A stretch of 64,000 nucleotides of DNA from Siphonodentalium dalli (GCA_032622095.1 CP136068.1:133061989-133125988), one strand, 5' to 3'. Positions 48,064 through 60,937 are shown, numbered from the stretch's first letter. Notes: generated by a model not told the origin, from the sequence alone. Program-made: numbers and translations.

Positions 48064-51000
48064 TTCTCTTTTTAAGACAAAGGAGGTCAGCGGAATCTTA
48101 TTTTAACCCCTCGTCGATGTAATGTTAACCCTTTCCGTTCAAATAGAAGAGGAGTGAACATAGCGGAATGACCATCTTTGGTGATATGAATTAGTATAGG
48201 ATTTCGGGAGGTCAATTTATATTTATTTAATAACACAATTTATAGAACGGGTTTATTGAATAGAATAAGCGTAGGATCTTGTAATATATCTTGATAATTG
48301 ACTCATCTCTGAGATTTGATTCGACGACGACGACACGACGAGACGACGACGACAAGACGATACGAGACGAGACCACGACGATGATAATGATTGTGCTGGT
48401 GATTCGCTGTTAAATTACGGTGATATTCAGATATTTACCAAGTGTCTCATATTAAAACTATTTCTCCTTTATCAACAGCATCGTTGCCGGCGACAACGCC
48501 TAGTTATGTAGCAGCCACGACAGCAAACGCAACAACAGTAACAACAACAACAACAACAAGTATGTTAGTGTAAACAATATTCATAGTATCCAAGATATAC
48601 CGTTGTGCACACATAACTAGTTATCAAAAGCAGGACGCGCGCAAGTATCATGATACATAAAAGAATATATACAACCGCGGTGTATTAAAAAAGATAAAAA
48701 CGGCACCTATAACATTCACCCCCTTCAGGTGAAGAATGGCTCTTGACATTCACTGAAATGTACGAACAATTCTGCAGAAGTGAAACATTTGGGTAGGCAT
48801 TTCCATTGAGAGTATTACGATCTTGCAATAGTAAATGCTGAAATAAACTGAAAGTTAAAATCTGCAACAGGTAGCTGCAAAAGTGGCAGCATGTATACTA
48901 GTACAGGTTGTTGCTGAAACTGTACCCCTAATATCGAATGAAAAACACATCACTGATCCCGGGTATTTGATTGGCCAACTAATTTTGAAGCTTGGAAAAA
49001 CCATTCTCTTTTTAAGACAAAGGAGGTCAGCGGAATCTTATGTTAACCCCTCGTCGATGTAATGTTAACCCTTTCCGTTCAAATAGAAGAGGAGTGAACA
49101 TAGCGGAATGACCATCTTTGGTGATATGAATTAGTATAGGATTTCGGGAGGTCAATTTATATTTATTTAATAACACAATTTATAGAACGGGTTTATTGAA
49201 TAGAATAAGCGTAGGATCTTGTAATATATCTTGATAATTGACTCATCTCTGAGATTTGATTCGACGACGACGACACGACGAGACGACGACGACAAGACGA
49301 TACGAGACGAGACCACGACGATGATAATGATTGTGCTGGTGATTCGCTGTTAAATTACGGTGATATTCAGATATTTACCAAGTGTCTCATATTAAAACTA
49401 TTTCTCCTTTATCAACAGCATCGTTGCCGGCGACAACGCCTAGTTATGTAGCAGCCACGACAGCAAACACAACAACAGTAACAACAACAACAACAAGTAT
49501 GTTAGTGTAAACAATATTCATAGTATCCAAGATATACCGTTGTGAACACATAACTAGTTATCAAAAGCAGGACGCGCGCAAGTATCATGATACATAAAAG
49601 AATATATATAACCGCGGTGTATTAAAAAAGATAAAAACGGCACCTATAACATTCACCCCCTTCGGGTGAAGAATGGCTCTTGACATTCACTGAAATGTAC
49701 GAACAATTCTGCAGAAGTGAAACATTTGGGTAGGCATTTCCATTGAGAGTATTACGATCTTGCAATAGTAAATGCTGAAATAAACTGAAAGTTAAAATCT
49801 GCAACAGGTAGCTGCAAAAGTGGCAGCATGTATACTAGTACAGGTTGTTGCTGAAACTGTACAACCTGATATCGAATGAAAAACACATCACTGATCCCGG
49901 GTATTTGATTGGCCAACTAATTTTGAAGCTTGGAAAAACCATTCTCTTTTTAAGACAAAGAAAGTCAGCGGAATCTTATGTTAACCCCTCGTCGATGTAA
50001 TGTTAACCCTTTCCGTTCAAATAGAAGAGGAGTGAACATAGCGGAATGACCATCTTTGGTGATATGAATTAGTATAGGATTTCGGGAGGTCAATTTATAT
50101 TTATTTAATAACACAATTTATAGAACGGGTTTATTGAATAGAATAAGCGTAGGATCTTGTAATATATCTTGATAATTGACTCATCTCTGAGATTTGATTT
50201 GATTCGACGACGACGACACGACGAGACGACGACGACAAGACGATACGAGACGAGACCACGACGATGATAATGATTGTGCTGGTGATTCGCTGTTAAATTA
50301 CGGTGATATTCAGATATTTACCAAGTGTCCCATATTAAAACTATTTCTCCTTTATCAACAGCATCGTTGCCGGCGACAACGCCTAGTTATGTAGCAGCCA
50401 CGACAGCAAACGCAACAACAGTAACAACAACAACAACAACAAGTATGTTAGTGTAAACAATATTCATAGTATCCAAGATATACCGTTGTGCACACATAAC
50501 TAGTTATCAAAAGCAGGACGCGCGCAAGTATCATGATACATAAAAGAATATATACAACCGCGGTGTATTAAAAAAGATAAAAACGACATCTATAACATTC
50601 ACCCCCTTCAGGTGAAGAATGGCTCTTGACATTCACTGAAATGTACGAACAATTCTGCAGAAGTGAAACATTTGGGTAGGCATTTCCATTGAGAGTATTA
50701 CGATCTTGCAATAGTAAATGCTGAAATAAACTGAAAGTTAAAATCTGCAACAGGTAGCTGCAAAAGTGGCAGCATGTATACTAGTACAGGTTGTTGCTGA
50801 AACTGTACCCCTAATATCGAATGAAAAACACATCACTGATCCCGGGTATTTGATTGGCCAACTAATTTTGAAGCTTGGAAAAACCATTCTCTTTTTAAGA
50901 CAAAGGAGGTCAGCGGAATCTTATGTTAACCCCTCGTCGATGTAATGTTAACCCTTTCCGTTCAAATAGAAGAGGAGTGAACATAGCGGAATGACCATCT

Positions 51001-53333
51001 TTGGTGATATGAATTAGTATAGGATTTCGGGAGGTCAATTTATATTTATTTAATAACACAATTTATAGAACGGGTTTATTGAATAGAATAAGCGTAGGAT
51101 CTTGTAATATATCTTGATAATTGACTCATCTCTGAGATTTGATTCGACGGCGACGACACGACGAGACGACGACGACAAGACGATACGAGACGAGACCACG
51201 ACGATGATAATGATTGTGCTGGTGATTCGCTGTTAAATTACGGTGATATTCAGATATTTACCAAGTGTCTCATATTAAAACTATTTCTCCTTTATCAACA
51301 GCATCGTTGCCGGCGACAACGCCTAGTTATGTAGCAGCCACGACAGCAAACACAACAACAGTAACAACAACAACAACAACAAGTATGTTAGTGTAAACAA
51401 TATTCATAGTATCCAAGATATACCGTTGTGAACACATAACTAGTTATCAAAAGCAGGACGCGCGCAAGTATCATGATACATAAAATAATATATACAACCG
51501 CGGTGTATTAAAAAAGATAAAAACGGCACCTATAACATTCACCCCCTTCGGGTGAAGAATGGCTCTTGACATTCACTGAAATGTACGAACAATTCTGCAG
51601 AAGTGAAACATTTGGGTAGGCATTTCCATTGAGAGTATTACGATCTTGCAATAGTAAATGCTGAAATAAACTGAAAGTTAAAATCTGCAACAGGTAGCTG
51701 CAAAAGTGGCAGCATGTATACTAGTACAGGTTGTTGCTGAAACTGTACAACCTGATATCGAATGAAAAACACATCACTGATCCCGGGTATTTGATTGGCC
51801 AACTAATTTTGAAGCTTGGAAAAACCATTCTCTTTTTAAGACAAAGGAAGTCAGCGGAATCTTATGTTAACCCCTCGTCGATGTAATGTTAACCCTTTCC
51901 GTTCAAATAGAAGAGGAGTGAACATAGCGGAATGACCATCTTTGGTGATATGAATTAGTATAGGATTTCGGGAGGTCAATTTATATTTATTTAATAACAC
52001 AATTTATAGAACGGGTTTATTGAATAGAATAAGCGTAGGATCTTGTAATATATCTTGATAATTGACTCATCTCTGAGATTTGATTCGACGACGACGACAC
52101 GACGAGACGACGACGACAAGACGATACGAGACGAGACCACGACGATGATAATGATTGTGCTGGTGATTCGCTGTTAAATTACGGTGATATTCAGATATTT
52201 ACCATGTGTCTCATATTAAAACTATTTCTCCTTTATCAACAGCATCGTTGCCGGCGACAACGCCTAGTTATGTAGCAGCCACGACAGCAAACGCAACAAC
52301 AGTAACAACAACAACAACAACAAGTATGTTAGTGTAAACAATATTCATAGTATCCAAGATATACCGTTGTGCACACATAACTAGTTATCAAAAGCAGGAC
52401 GCGCGCAAGTATCATGATACATAAAAGAATATATACAACCGCGGTGTATTAAAAAAGATAAAAACGGCACCTATAACATTCACCCCCTTCAGGTGAAGAA
52501 TGGCTCTTGACATTCACTGAAATGTACGAACAATTCTGCAGAAGTGAAACATTTGGGTAGGCATTTCCATTGAGAGTATTACGATCTTGCAATAGTAAAT
52601 GCTGAAATAAACTGAAAGTTAAAATCTGCAACAGGTAGCTGCAAAAGTGGCAGCATGTATACTAGTACAGGTTGTTGCTGAAACTGTACAACCTGATATC
52701 GAATGAAAAACACATCACTGATCCCGGGTATTTGATTGGCCAACTAATTTTGAAGCTTGGAAAAACCATTCTCTTTTTAAGACAAAGGAAGTCAGCGGAA
52801 TCTTATGTTAACCCCTCGTCGATGTAATGTTAACCCTTTCCGTTCAAATAGAAGAGGAGTGAACATAGCGGAATGACCATCTTTGGTGATATGAATTAGT
52901 ATAGGATTTCGGGAGGTCAATTTATATTTATTTAATAACACAATTTATAGAACGGGTTTATTGAATAGAATAAGCGTAGGATCTTGTAATATATCTTGAT
53001 AATTGACTCATCTCTGAGATTTGATTCGACGACGACGACACGACAAGACGACGACGACAAGACGATACGAGACGAGACCACGACGATGATAATGATTGTG
53101 CTGGTGATTCGCTGTTAAATTACGGTGATATTCAGATATTTACCAAGTGTCTCATATTAAAACTATTTATCCTTTATCAACAGCAATATCGTTGCCGGCG
53201 ACAACGCCTAGTTATGTAGCAGCCACGACAGCAAACACAACAACAGTAACAACAACAACAAGTATGTTAGTGTAAACAATATTCATAGTATCCAAGATAT
53301 ACCGTTGTGCACACATAACTAGTTATCAAAAGC
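48062..53333. repeat. 940-bp composite tandem array (LTR end plus flanking DNA), 5.6 units
   Basis: Units begin CATTCTCTTTTTAAGACAAA at 48062, 49002, 49940, 50885, 51826 and 52767 (periods 940, 938, 945, 941, 941). Each unit joins about 560 bp of host-like DNA (first half of H, with its GACGAC and ACAACA tracts) to about 380 bp of Gypsy-2: the missing LTR end, the purine tract and about 250 bp of 3' UTR. The sixth unit has only the host part and runs on into the rest of H. Diagnostic variants (TTCAGGTG or TTCGGGTG; GTGCACACAT or GTGAACACAT; ACCCCTAATATCG or ACAACCTGATATCG) show units 1 and 3 alike and units 2 and 4 alike, a dimeric pattern of about 1.88 kb. The conserved 60-codon frame in each unit (48685-48867 and its repeats) is a by-product and is not a gene. 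Confidence 0.95.
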
Positions 53334-53885
53334 TTGGTGATAAATTTATTTGACAAAGGATAAAGTGTTCTGAGATAAAGTATTATATATGCGTTTTATA
53401 TACGCAATCTCCAGATCGAGTTCTTTCATTGGCCATTTCATATGAGTGTATGTTATTGTATTTTAATGATTAATGTGTGGGTCTTATTCGGTTATTAAGA
53501 CATTAGAAAACTATGACCTGGCTCGATTTGGACATTTAGGATTGTCTCACCGAGAAGCATCATGATTTCAATGTTATACAATCCGCAATACCCACCTCGT
53601 GCCAGGTCATCATTATTTACATAATCCATGATAACTCTATGCATCCAGTTATAAGATACAATTGTATATCATCTACACCACCATATTGCATATTGGTGAT
53701 AATTCCAATGCATATATTCAACAAAGAAGTAAATAACAACAATTTAATTTTTCACAACATTATCTCCACACTCCACAGCTATTTTATTTAGTGGTCAATT
53801 GTCACATCATAAATTAAATTGGCATAATCTTCATTGCTCAGATTTTGACTGTCATAATAGAAATTCGTGGTAAGCTCATAATTAA
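52930..53885. repeat. Right copy of host segment H
   Basis: It runs from CACAATTTATAGAACGGG through the last GAC tract and on into AGCTTGGTGATAAATTTATT, ACTATGACCTGGCTCGAT and GTGGTAAGCTCATAATT, matching 37290-38335. Similarity stops at the same point (CTCATAATT) in both copies, about 54 bp before the left LTR. Confidence 0.85.
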
Positions 53886-54793
53886 AATAATACATATCTA
53901 TATTTTATAAAAAATAAATATATATAAATCTCCAATAATGATATTTCGCATATCAAAATCACTGTCACGTAAACATTACTGTTAGAATAGAAATGCCGAT
54001 AAAAGTCCAATTGTTCCAATAAGATACCAATGGTTAATCAAAACTTGGCCGTAAAGATTTGAAAATGTCAAAGCATTGAAAGATGTTATGAAAATCATAT
54101 TTAGACTAACTCAATTGAATATAGCCCACGATAGCGATGTTTCTTGACAAATCACTGTAACAGTTTTTAGTTACTTAACAATAGTTAACACGCAATATTT
54201 CGTTATGGGAGAACTGTCAATAACGGATATCAGAACACAGTGTATCTGTGTCTCCTTGTTCGTCTCAGTGGTGATGTTTTAAATACGATTATATTTGTTG
54301 CACATTTACCCACATCGAATGCATTGGGGGCCTTGAATTATAAATGGGGATTTCCATGCAAATCTTCGAAACAAACGTTATGTAAGAAGAAGTTGTCCGG
54401 AACTGGCAGGTGCGACAATTAAAATATAAAATTTTGCAAAACATATCTTTGAGAATTTGTTCATGGAATTACATCACATGACCAACATTTGAAAAATCAA
54501 TATAAAATTCAAAAATAAATATACCAACATTATAATGGTACAAATTCGAAGCGGACCCGAAAGAAATAACTATTGTTTCCAATACCAAATCAAGTCGCAC
54601 TCAGAAGTAAATGCAACTGTCACTTTTGCTTTGCTCTCTATATATGCATGGCAATCCTCATTCAAAATTGACCTCCCCCTTTATAATGGCGATTGGAGAT
54701 GGTGTTATGCGTGAGTGGGTCGCGGTTGTCCTCCGATCAGAATGCTAATTTGTACTGTAACACTTATTGGCAATAAATTTGTTTACACCAAAG
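53886..54793. other. No gene seen; end of putative intron 1
   Basis: AT-rich DNA without a recognisable domain. The last 60 bp before the exon include a possible branch-point TGCTAAT (54742-54748) and a weak pyrimidine stretch ending ACACCAAAG. Confidence 0.4.
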
Positions 54794-54939
54794 CAACCGC
54801 AGATACAACTGACCCAGTGGCAATTGAGATGGAGTTACGAGCCTCTCTGTTCAACGTCTCAACATACACCAACGCAGTTAAACCGGCTGATACGATCACG
54901 GTCAATATATCACTGGATCTACGAGCCCTTCATGAAGTG
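54794..54939 (+). CDS. Putative exon 2 of a nicotinic-type pentameric ligand-gated channel
   Basis: The 146-bp segment lies between AG (54792-54793) and a GTGAGT donor (54940-54945). Phase 1 at its start fits exon 1 at 17432-17498, and it ends in phase 0. It encodes DPVAIEMELRASLFNVSTYT, then NAVKPADTITVNISLDLRAL and HEV. The pattern (helix with L-R-x-x-L-F, a Pro in the linker, an alternating beta strand V-x-I-x-L-x-L, and an end where D-E-x-x-Q should start exon 3) is that of the N-terminal ligand-binding domain of acetylcholine-receptor subunits. As I recall, exon 2 of vertebrate subunit genes is also about 146 bp. It contains N-glycosylation sites NVS and NIS. No exon 3 was found in the remaining 9 kb. 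Other Cys-loop receptors are possible. Confidence 0.55.
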
Positions 54940-54945
54940 GTGAGT
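54940..54945 (+). promoter_or_regulatory. 5' splice site GTGAGT of putative intron 2
   Basis: GTGAGT directly follows CATGAAGTG (His-Glu-Val) and gives a phase-0 intron. Confidence 0.5.
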
Positions 54946-54990
54946 GCTAAGTATAGTCACCCACTCACTCACATTTATGTGAAGCATTGT

Positions 54991-55017
54991 CATCATCATC
55001 ATCATCACCATCATCAT
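54991..55017. repeat. (CAT)n microsatellite
   Basis: A nine-unit CAT/CAC tract lies about 50 bp inside putative intron 2. Confidence 0.9.
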
Positions 55018-55109
55018 TTATAAGAAACGAGTCTGGCTGACTCTTGGTTCCCGTATTTACATGGATATTTAACTTTTTTGTTGTCACAATAATAAAACAC
55101 ATATAATAA

Positions 55110-55950
55110 ATTTAACATTCTACAATTTGTCCTTCTTCCAAACGGAAGGTCTGTTTTGGATATTATCTCCTTCTTTTTTCTTCTTTTTTTTCTTTAGTTC
55201 ACTTCTTAGTTTGTAAAGTGTACCCATTTCGATTCGTGTGTGGTTTTTGTTGATATAAACTTTTGATGGTCCTAGTTGTGCGTATTTATATATATTGCAT
55301 CTTACCGCATCACTGATCATTTTATCTCATATATTTCTTGACTTTAACAGAAGTTTAACCGGTCGATTTTTGTTTTCTACTATACTACATATTCTTTAAA
55401 ATGACAGAACTTAGTCATTTTCCGTACTATTTTTGAAATGGTTTTCTAATCTTTGTACGAATCATCAGAATCACGATGTGTCGTTGGCTCCGGTTCAACA
55501 CTGCTATTTATTTGTTCTTCAAATTTATCCATATTAATTTGGTTATCACTTTTTCTAGCACTTTTTCGATGTGTTTCATCCAGTTTCCGATCTCATGTAC
55601 ACTCAGTTGTTCTGGTAATACTAATTCTTTCGTTGTTTTCTCGTGAAGCTCTGTCGTTTTTGCGGATGTTGATTCGGTATTTTTCCCCAACGTTTGCATG
55701 GCCGTAACAGTGAACTTGATATGTTTGTTTAGTATTTTGCGACTTCAGCACACATGCCTTGGCAGCTAAAGTAGAAGTTTTCATGACAAAAGTCACAGAC
55801 GATATAGTTTGTTCTATGTTTAAACTTGCCTCTGCATGAAAAACACTTTTTTTCTGTTCTGGTTGCAGCTTATTCTTTGTTTGTCCAGTCGTATTTGTAT
55901 AATCACACATTGCATCAATTGCTTTGGTATTTATCATCATGTCATTGATT
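55110..55950 (-). pseudogene. LINE ORF1-like remnant with PHD-type zinc finger
   Basis: A minus-strand frame at about 55860-55740 reads KKCFSCRGKFKHRTNYIVCD and FCHENFYFSCQGMCAEVAKY. The C-x2-C, C-x2-C and final F-x-C-x-G-M order resembles a PHD finger with Phe at the usual His position. A basic segment follows, then LPEQLSVHEIGNWMKHIEKV (about 55620-55560), and at the left end KVYINKNHTRIEMGTLYKLR (about 55260-55200) beside a Lys run. PHD finger, helical segment and basic C-terminal domain are found in ORF1 of CR1-type LINEs. No RT follows on the left, where exon 2 lies. It may instead come from another mobile gene. Confidence 0.45.
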
Positions 55951-57130
55951 CTACCTGGGAAAACTATTCAGAAGTGAAAATATTACCCAAAAATTGCACC
56001 TTTGATTCAAAATTCATATCAACACCCCTTTTGGGCCCATGTCATTCAACACCCTTCACAAAAGTTAGCATGGAATGGTAAATTAGCAATATTCTATGGT
56101 ATATTACTATGAATTGTGCCAAGTGCTTTGAATTTAATGTACAGTATTAGAATATCCTGTGTGAGATGCTAGTGCTATTGAAATGCCCCAATGAGGCCAA
56201 TACCCAGTCTAGTTTGTGGTACATAGTTGTATTAATTAGTATAAACTTTGGATGTTCATCTGAACCCCTATTGTATTTATGAATTGAGCATACAAATATA
56301 AAATATAAGTACCAAATCTGGCGATCCAAATAGAGCGACAACATTTTGGGTTCAGGGGTTTCTAAAATCGACTGAAACCTGTGATCATTATAACCATATT
56401 TTTCCTGAAATAATCAACTAACTGAGCATAAACCTGATCAGAGCACGCTTAGGCCATTTGAACCAATGATATTGTCAATAGTATGGCATACATTTGGGTT
56501 TCTGGTCCACTAAGATCCCTATTTGCGCACTTTGTGTTTAGTACAGTCGGTGCTGCATAATTGCATAACTGAGTACCCTAGAAACACCTGCAATATAAAG
56601 TGAGCGCCAATCCCCGAATGAGCCCTGGTTTGCTGCTTGGCCAATTGCCCTCCCCCGCGAACGGACATGGTGCAATTGAACCTCAAGAATTATGTATTGG
56701 CGATTAGTAGTTTGGTCACTGTGTGGAAAATACAGGTCGATAAGATATTAGTATATAGATCTTATATACTCTGAGAAATATCTTACCAACGTCTGAATGA
56801 ATCTTCAGCTGTTTGCTATGTAACAAACGTTATGCAGTCATACCATAATTATAACGTATCGAATAGAGTATTACATGCTATTTATTATTTCCAAGTTTAA
56901 ATTTCCTTGTGTGAATGTTTTTTTATGTTAATGTGTCAAGGGGTGCACCATTCGGGTCGTAACATGGACATAATATATGGTATTCATCTGGTAACAGATC
57001 TAGTTGCAATGAAACACAAAAAGCAAAACATTCAGTTCAGTTGCACATACGTATGTAAGTTGACGTTAAATATTCGGTAAGCAACTTTCGCTTTAATTTC
57101 CCGCGTAAACTTGGAAGAGAAAACTTAATT
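55951..57130. other. No gene seen
   Basis: AT-rich DNA. I looked here for a 45-bp exon 3 of the receptor (D-E-x-x-Q pattern) and did not find one. Confidence 0.4.
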
Positions 57131-57134
57131 AAAG

Positions 57135-57335
57135 TTAAACCACCATGGAAATCTCGGTTTTGAAGAGAGGACTTGCATTCTGTCCTGCCACATCTTTGGA
57201 CAAAGTTCGAATGTGCGCCGATCTTGACGAGTATTTCCAGCGTCTTTGATTAAAAGAATACTTCTACGACCGTGAACAACCCTTCGATAATCGATATACA
57301 TTTGCAAAACAATCAACATGGACGTTGGCTCTATT
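57135..57335 (+). pseudogene. Possible Penelope-like element fragment
   Basis: The plus strand reads EISVLKRGLAFCPATSLDKV and RMCADLDEYFQRL, a stop, then LKEYFYDREQPFDNRY and KQSTWT. The order of a L-x-x-GL-F-P block, an aspartate-rich helix with F-R-L, and KQSTW resembles the N-terminal part of Penelope-like or related reverse transcriptases as I remember it. Only about 65 codons remain, so the family call is weak. Confidence 0.35.
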
Positions 57336-58599
57336 CTGATCAAGTAAAGGTCGTTTATTTTCAAAAAATGTAGAGAGAAATACGAGATATCATTACCAAA
57401 AATTATTGACACACACTCAACTAAAGAAAAATAAATAATGGAAAGCGGAATGGGGGGATCAGTTATGTATCTAGCTCCAGTAGAGGAGTTGCGATTTTGT
57501 TCAGAAACACATTTTACTCCACGATACATAACACTATACCAAATTCAGAAGGCATTTCATCGTGATGGATATTAATATTCCGAATGAAAGAATTACCGTG
57601 GGTGTAATTTACGGGCCCAATGACGATAATCATAAATTCTACGAACATTATGTTCTTATATTGAGGTAGTAGAAAATTCAACTATTCTTATAGGTGATGA
57701 CTAAAATTTATCCCAAGAATATAACTAGGGCACATATAACAATCATAAAACAATAAATCAAAAGAATGAGTTATCCGCGAGATAGAAAGTCTTGATCTGC
57801 ATATTGTACTTAGACCTGACAATTCAGATAAAAAGTTTTACTTGGAAGGGCCCAGGAAATAAAATGGGGCGAGTAGGTTATTTTCGTGTTAATTCTGACC
57901 TTCAACCGTTCAATTCTTCAAATAATATACAGACAATGCATAAATCAGATAATAGTCCGATATGTCTCAGCTTTCAGTTTGTTGATCATTTTAGAGGAAG
58001 CGGTTATTGGAAAGTTAACGATAGCCTCTGAGTATACATATATAGTTAACAAGAACATTAAGTGAGGAATTCTAACTCAAATAATATTTCAAATACAAAT
58101 CCTATGGCAGCAATTTAACGGTTAACAATCAACTTTTTGGTGAAACCCTTAAAATACTGATTCGTGATGAAACTACTGCTTACTCATCTAAACTTAAAAA
58201 CACTAGGGATAAAAGAGAATATGGAAATTGAAGGTAACTACATGAATTGGGTCTAAAACTTGACAATGGAGACCTGAAATAGACAAAGTCAAAACTGAAA
58301 TGGAATCCATTCGAAATCAAAAGGTCAGAGGAATAATTTTACGTACAAAATCAAAGTGGAAGAAAGGTGAAAAGGCTACAAACTATTTATGCAATCTAGA
58401 AAAGCGCCATTTCCAAAAGTAATTAAATCAGAAGGTTCTGAAACCAACGACTTCGCTCAAATACTCGTAGAACAAGAGAGTTTCTATAAAAATCTATACC
58501 AATCTAAATTGCAATACACGGTGGAAAATGAAACAACTTTCGATTTCTGGAACAATAGTAACCCATATTTTAATTTCACAGATGACCAACCATCAGAAT

Positions 58600-59245
58600 A
58601 ACCGGATATAGAGGATCTCCCTGGATCTCCAACGAGTTTTGTTTGGATATAAGATTTTATGAAACGAGTTGGATAAATTTGATTCATAGCGAGTCGTAGA
58701 CGAGTTGAGAATCAAATTTATTAAACGAGTTACATAAAATCTTATATCCCAACATAACGAGTTGAAGATCTTGTATAAATCACATGAACAAAACTAGAGC
58801 TTTATGTCTTTCTAACAAATCGAAGTCCTTAAAAGAAGATGAAAAATGTATACATTTACAGAGTTGGCGCTTCACAGCGGTATACGGCAGCATTGCGCGC
58901 CCTGGGGCTGGCGACGGAAAATAGTCCCCAATTTGCCTTTTTGTTTTTCTGTCTATTTTCGTTAGTGCAACGAAGTTTTTAAAAAGAAATCATATTGCAT
59001 TGTCTGGTTATGGTGTCATGCGCGGCTTTTCGAAATAGTATTGATCTGCCTGAATCAAAGTAATTTCTCGCGGTCATTTTTTTGGCGCAATGCCAAGTGT
59101 AATATAAGTAACTAATTTGCATGCACCGCATGGGAACCACGCGCCTATGCATACCTAGTGAGATATAAGGAAGTATACTATGGTCTTTTTAATGATATAG
59201 TAGGTTTTTCATGCGATGTAGACTAATATAAAACTATGAATGTGC
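58600..59245. mobile_element. Insertion with a foldback core inside the L1/Tx1-type LINE
   Basis: The LINE reading stops after DDQPSE and resumes at about 59250. Between lies an inverted repeat: CTCCAACGAGTTTTGTTTGG, ATATAAGATTTTATG and AAATTTGATTC, mirrored by GAATCAAATTT, CATAAAATCTTATAT and AACATAACGAGTTGAAGA, at about 58627-58772. CGAGT or ACGAG recurs several times within it. The right 470 bp have no recognised feature, and the precise borders are uncertain. Confidence 0.6.
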
Positions 59246-60159
59246 AAAGCATTTCAAAAATGAAAAATGACCGATCATCAGGAAGTGACGGATATACAGT
59301 TAGCTTTTACAAATTATTTTGGAAAGATCTCGGAACATATCTGATAAATTCGCTTAACTATGGATATCCCAATCAAGAGCTATCAACCTCGCAGGGATGC
59401 GGAGTAATCACTTGAAATCCAAAATCTAACAAAAAGAGAATGTGTCTGAAAAATTTGAGACCAATTCCATTCCTTGGCATAGATATCAAATTAGCCTCTG
59501 CAGTAATAGCCAAACGGATGAAAAGATAATCTGAAAACTTATATCTAACACACAGCTTGGTTTCATGTCGGGTCGGTACATCAGATTATCTACGAGATAT
59601 TTTTTTGACTTAATACAGAATTGCGATAAAAAAAAATTATGGAATTCTCACCATACTTTATTTTGAAAAAGCTTTTGATTCGTTGAGTGGGATTTTTTTT
59701 ATATTCATAAACAGTTAGAATTGTTCAACTTCGGTCAGAAATTGGAAAAAAAGCATTATATACTAATACACATATTAGCTGTGTTATAAATAGTGGCAAT
59801 CTGTCCAGACAATAGATATTTTGGGGAGTGAGACAAGGGGTTCCGACCACCCTACATATTTATCATATGTGATAGTGCTAGTCTTAAATTCAATCCCGAT
59901 ATCAAAGGAATACAAATAATTATTCAGAATTTACCTTGTCGCAATATGCTGACGACCTTATTCTCTTTCTCCGGGTTATTCAAAAATCACTTAACACTGT
60001 TAGTACCATTGAACCATTTGCAGAAATTTCAGGTTTAAAAATTAATTTTAATAAAACCCAAGCGATCTGGATTGGTGCAAAATGGTGTAGTGGTGACGAA
60101 CTTATCACTGACCAAAGAATAACATGGAACCACGACCAGACGTTCACAATTCTAGGAAT

Positions 60160-60937
60160 TTAACACGTTGAGTGCCGGCTACGAGTTGCCTCGTACTACA
60201 CTATATTCCATGGTGCCACTACGAGTTATCTCGTACTTTAATTATATGGGGACTAGATATTCTGATGTAGAAATTTAAGAAACTGAGTTCCCCACGTAAT
60301 CATGATTTCAACCATCTTAGGAAGCTCAAATATATACATGATGTGAGTGGTGCTACTACATCCCTGTAATAAAGCAACCAATTTGGGCCGAAATTATGGT
60401 TCTACCGATGCATTGGCCCCTAACTCTGTTGTGCCGTCTGAATTGGCATTTTATGATAAGAGCCACAAAAGCCCCTAACATTCTGCATTCCAGAATAACG
60501 AGTTAGTTCGTGTATTTGAATAGTGGACATCAATCTTGAAGTAGCACGATGATATTTCCCGGCTGTGATAGCGAGTTATGTTGTAGCCGGAACTAGCACA
60601 GGGTACCAAACGTCCAAATGAGCACATGTTTATTGTTTACAATATCGAACATGATCATTTGATGAAGTACTAATAAGTAAAACGTGGCAAAGTGTGGATA
60701 CGAGATAACTCGTAGTCGGCACCCAGCCAAAATACCATAAAATTGCGTTGCTCTGTGCCGACTACGAGTTATCTCGTAGTGCGTTTATGCCATGTTTGTA
60801 TGTGACCCAAGCTGATGCATGCCCAGTTTTGGGATTTGAGGGTGGCTATATGGTGCTATCTACCTATTTAATACTTAATATAAAGTTGGCACCCTGCAAT
60901 GTTACACTATATGTTTCCGGCACTCAACGTGTTTTAA
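60160..60937. mobile_element. piggyBac-like MITE inserted in the LINE
   Basis: TTAA at 60160-60163 is followed by CACGTTGAGTGCCGGC. The right end reads CCGGCACTCAACGTGTT followed by TTAA at 60934-60937. Inverted ends at TTAA sites are the mark of piggyBac-type elements. Inside, ACGAGTTATCTCGTA and close variants (for example ACGAGTTGCCTCGTA) occur in both orientations near both ends (about 60181, 60224, 60700 and 60764). There is no transposase frame, so it is non-autonomous. The left end lacks two A relative to the right one. Confidence 0.8.

Noticed and set aside
48685-52631. Five identical 60-residue genes
   Set aside because: They lie over the Gypsy-2 3' end within the 940-bp array. Identity reflects recent duplication of non-coding DNA.
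57125-57529. 134-codon open frame (minus)
   Set aside because: It overlaps the Penelope-like reading on the opposite strand, which carries recognisable blocks; the minus frame has none.
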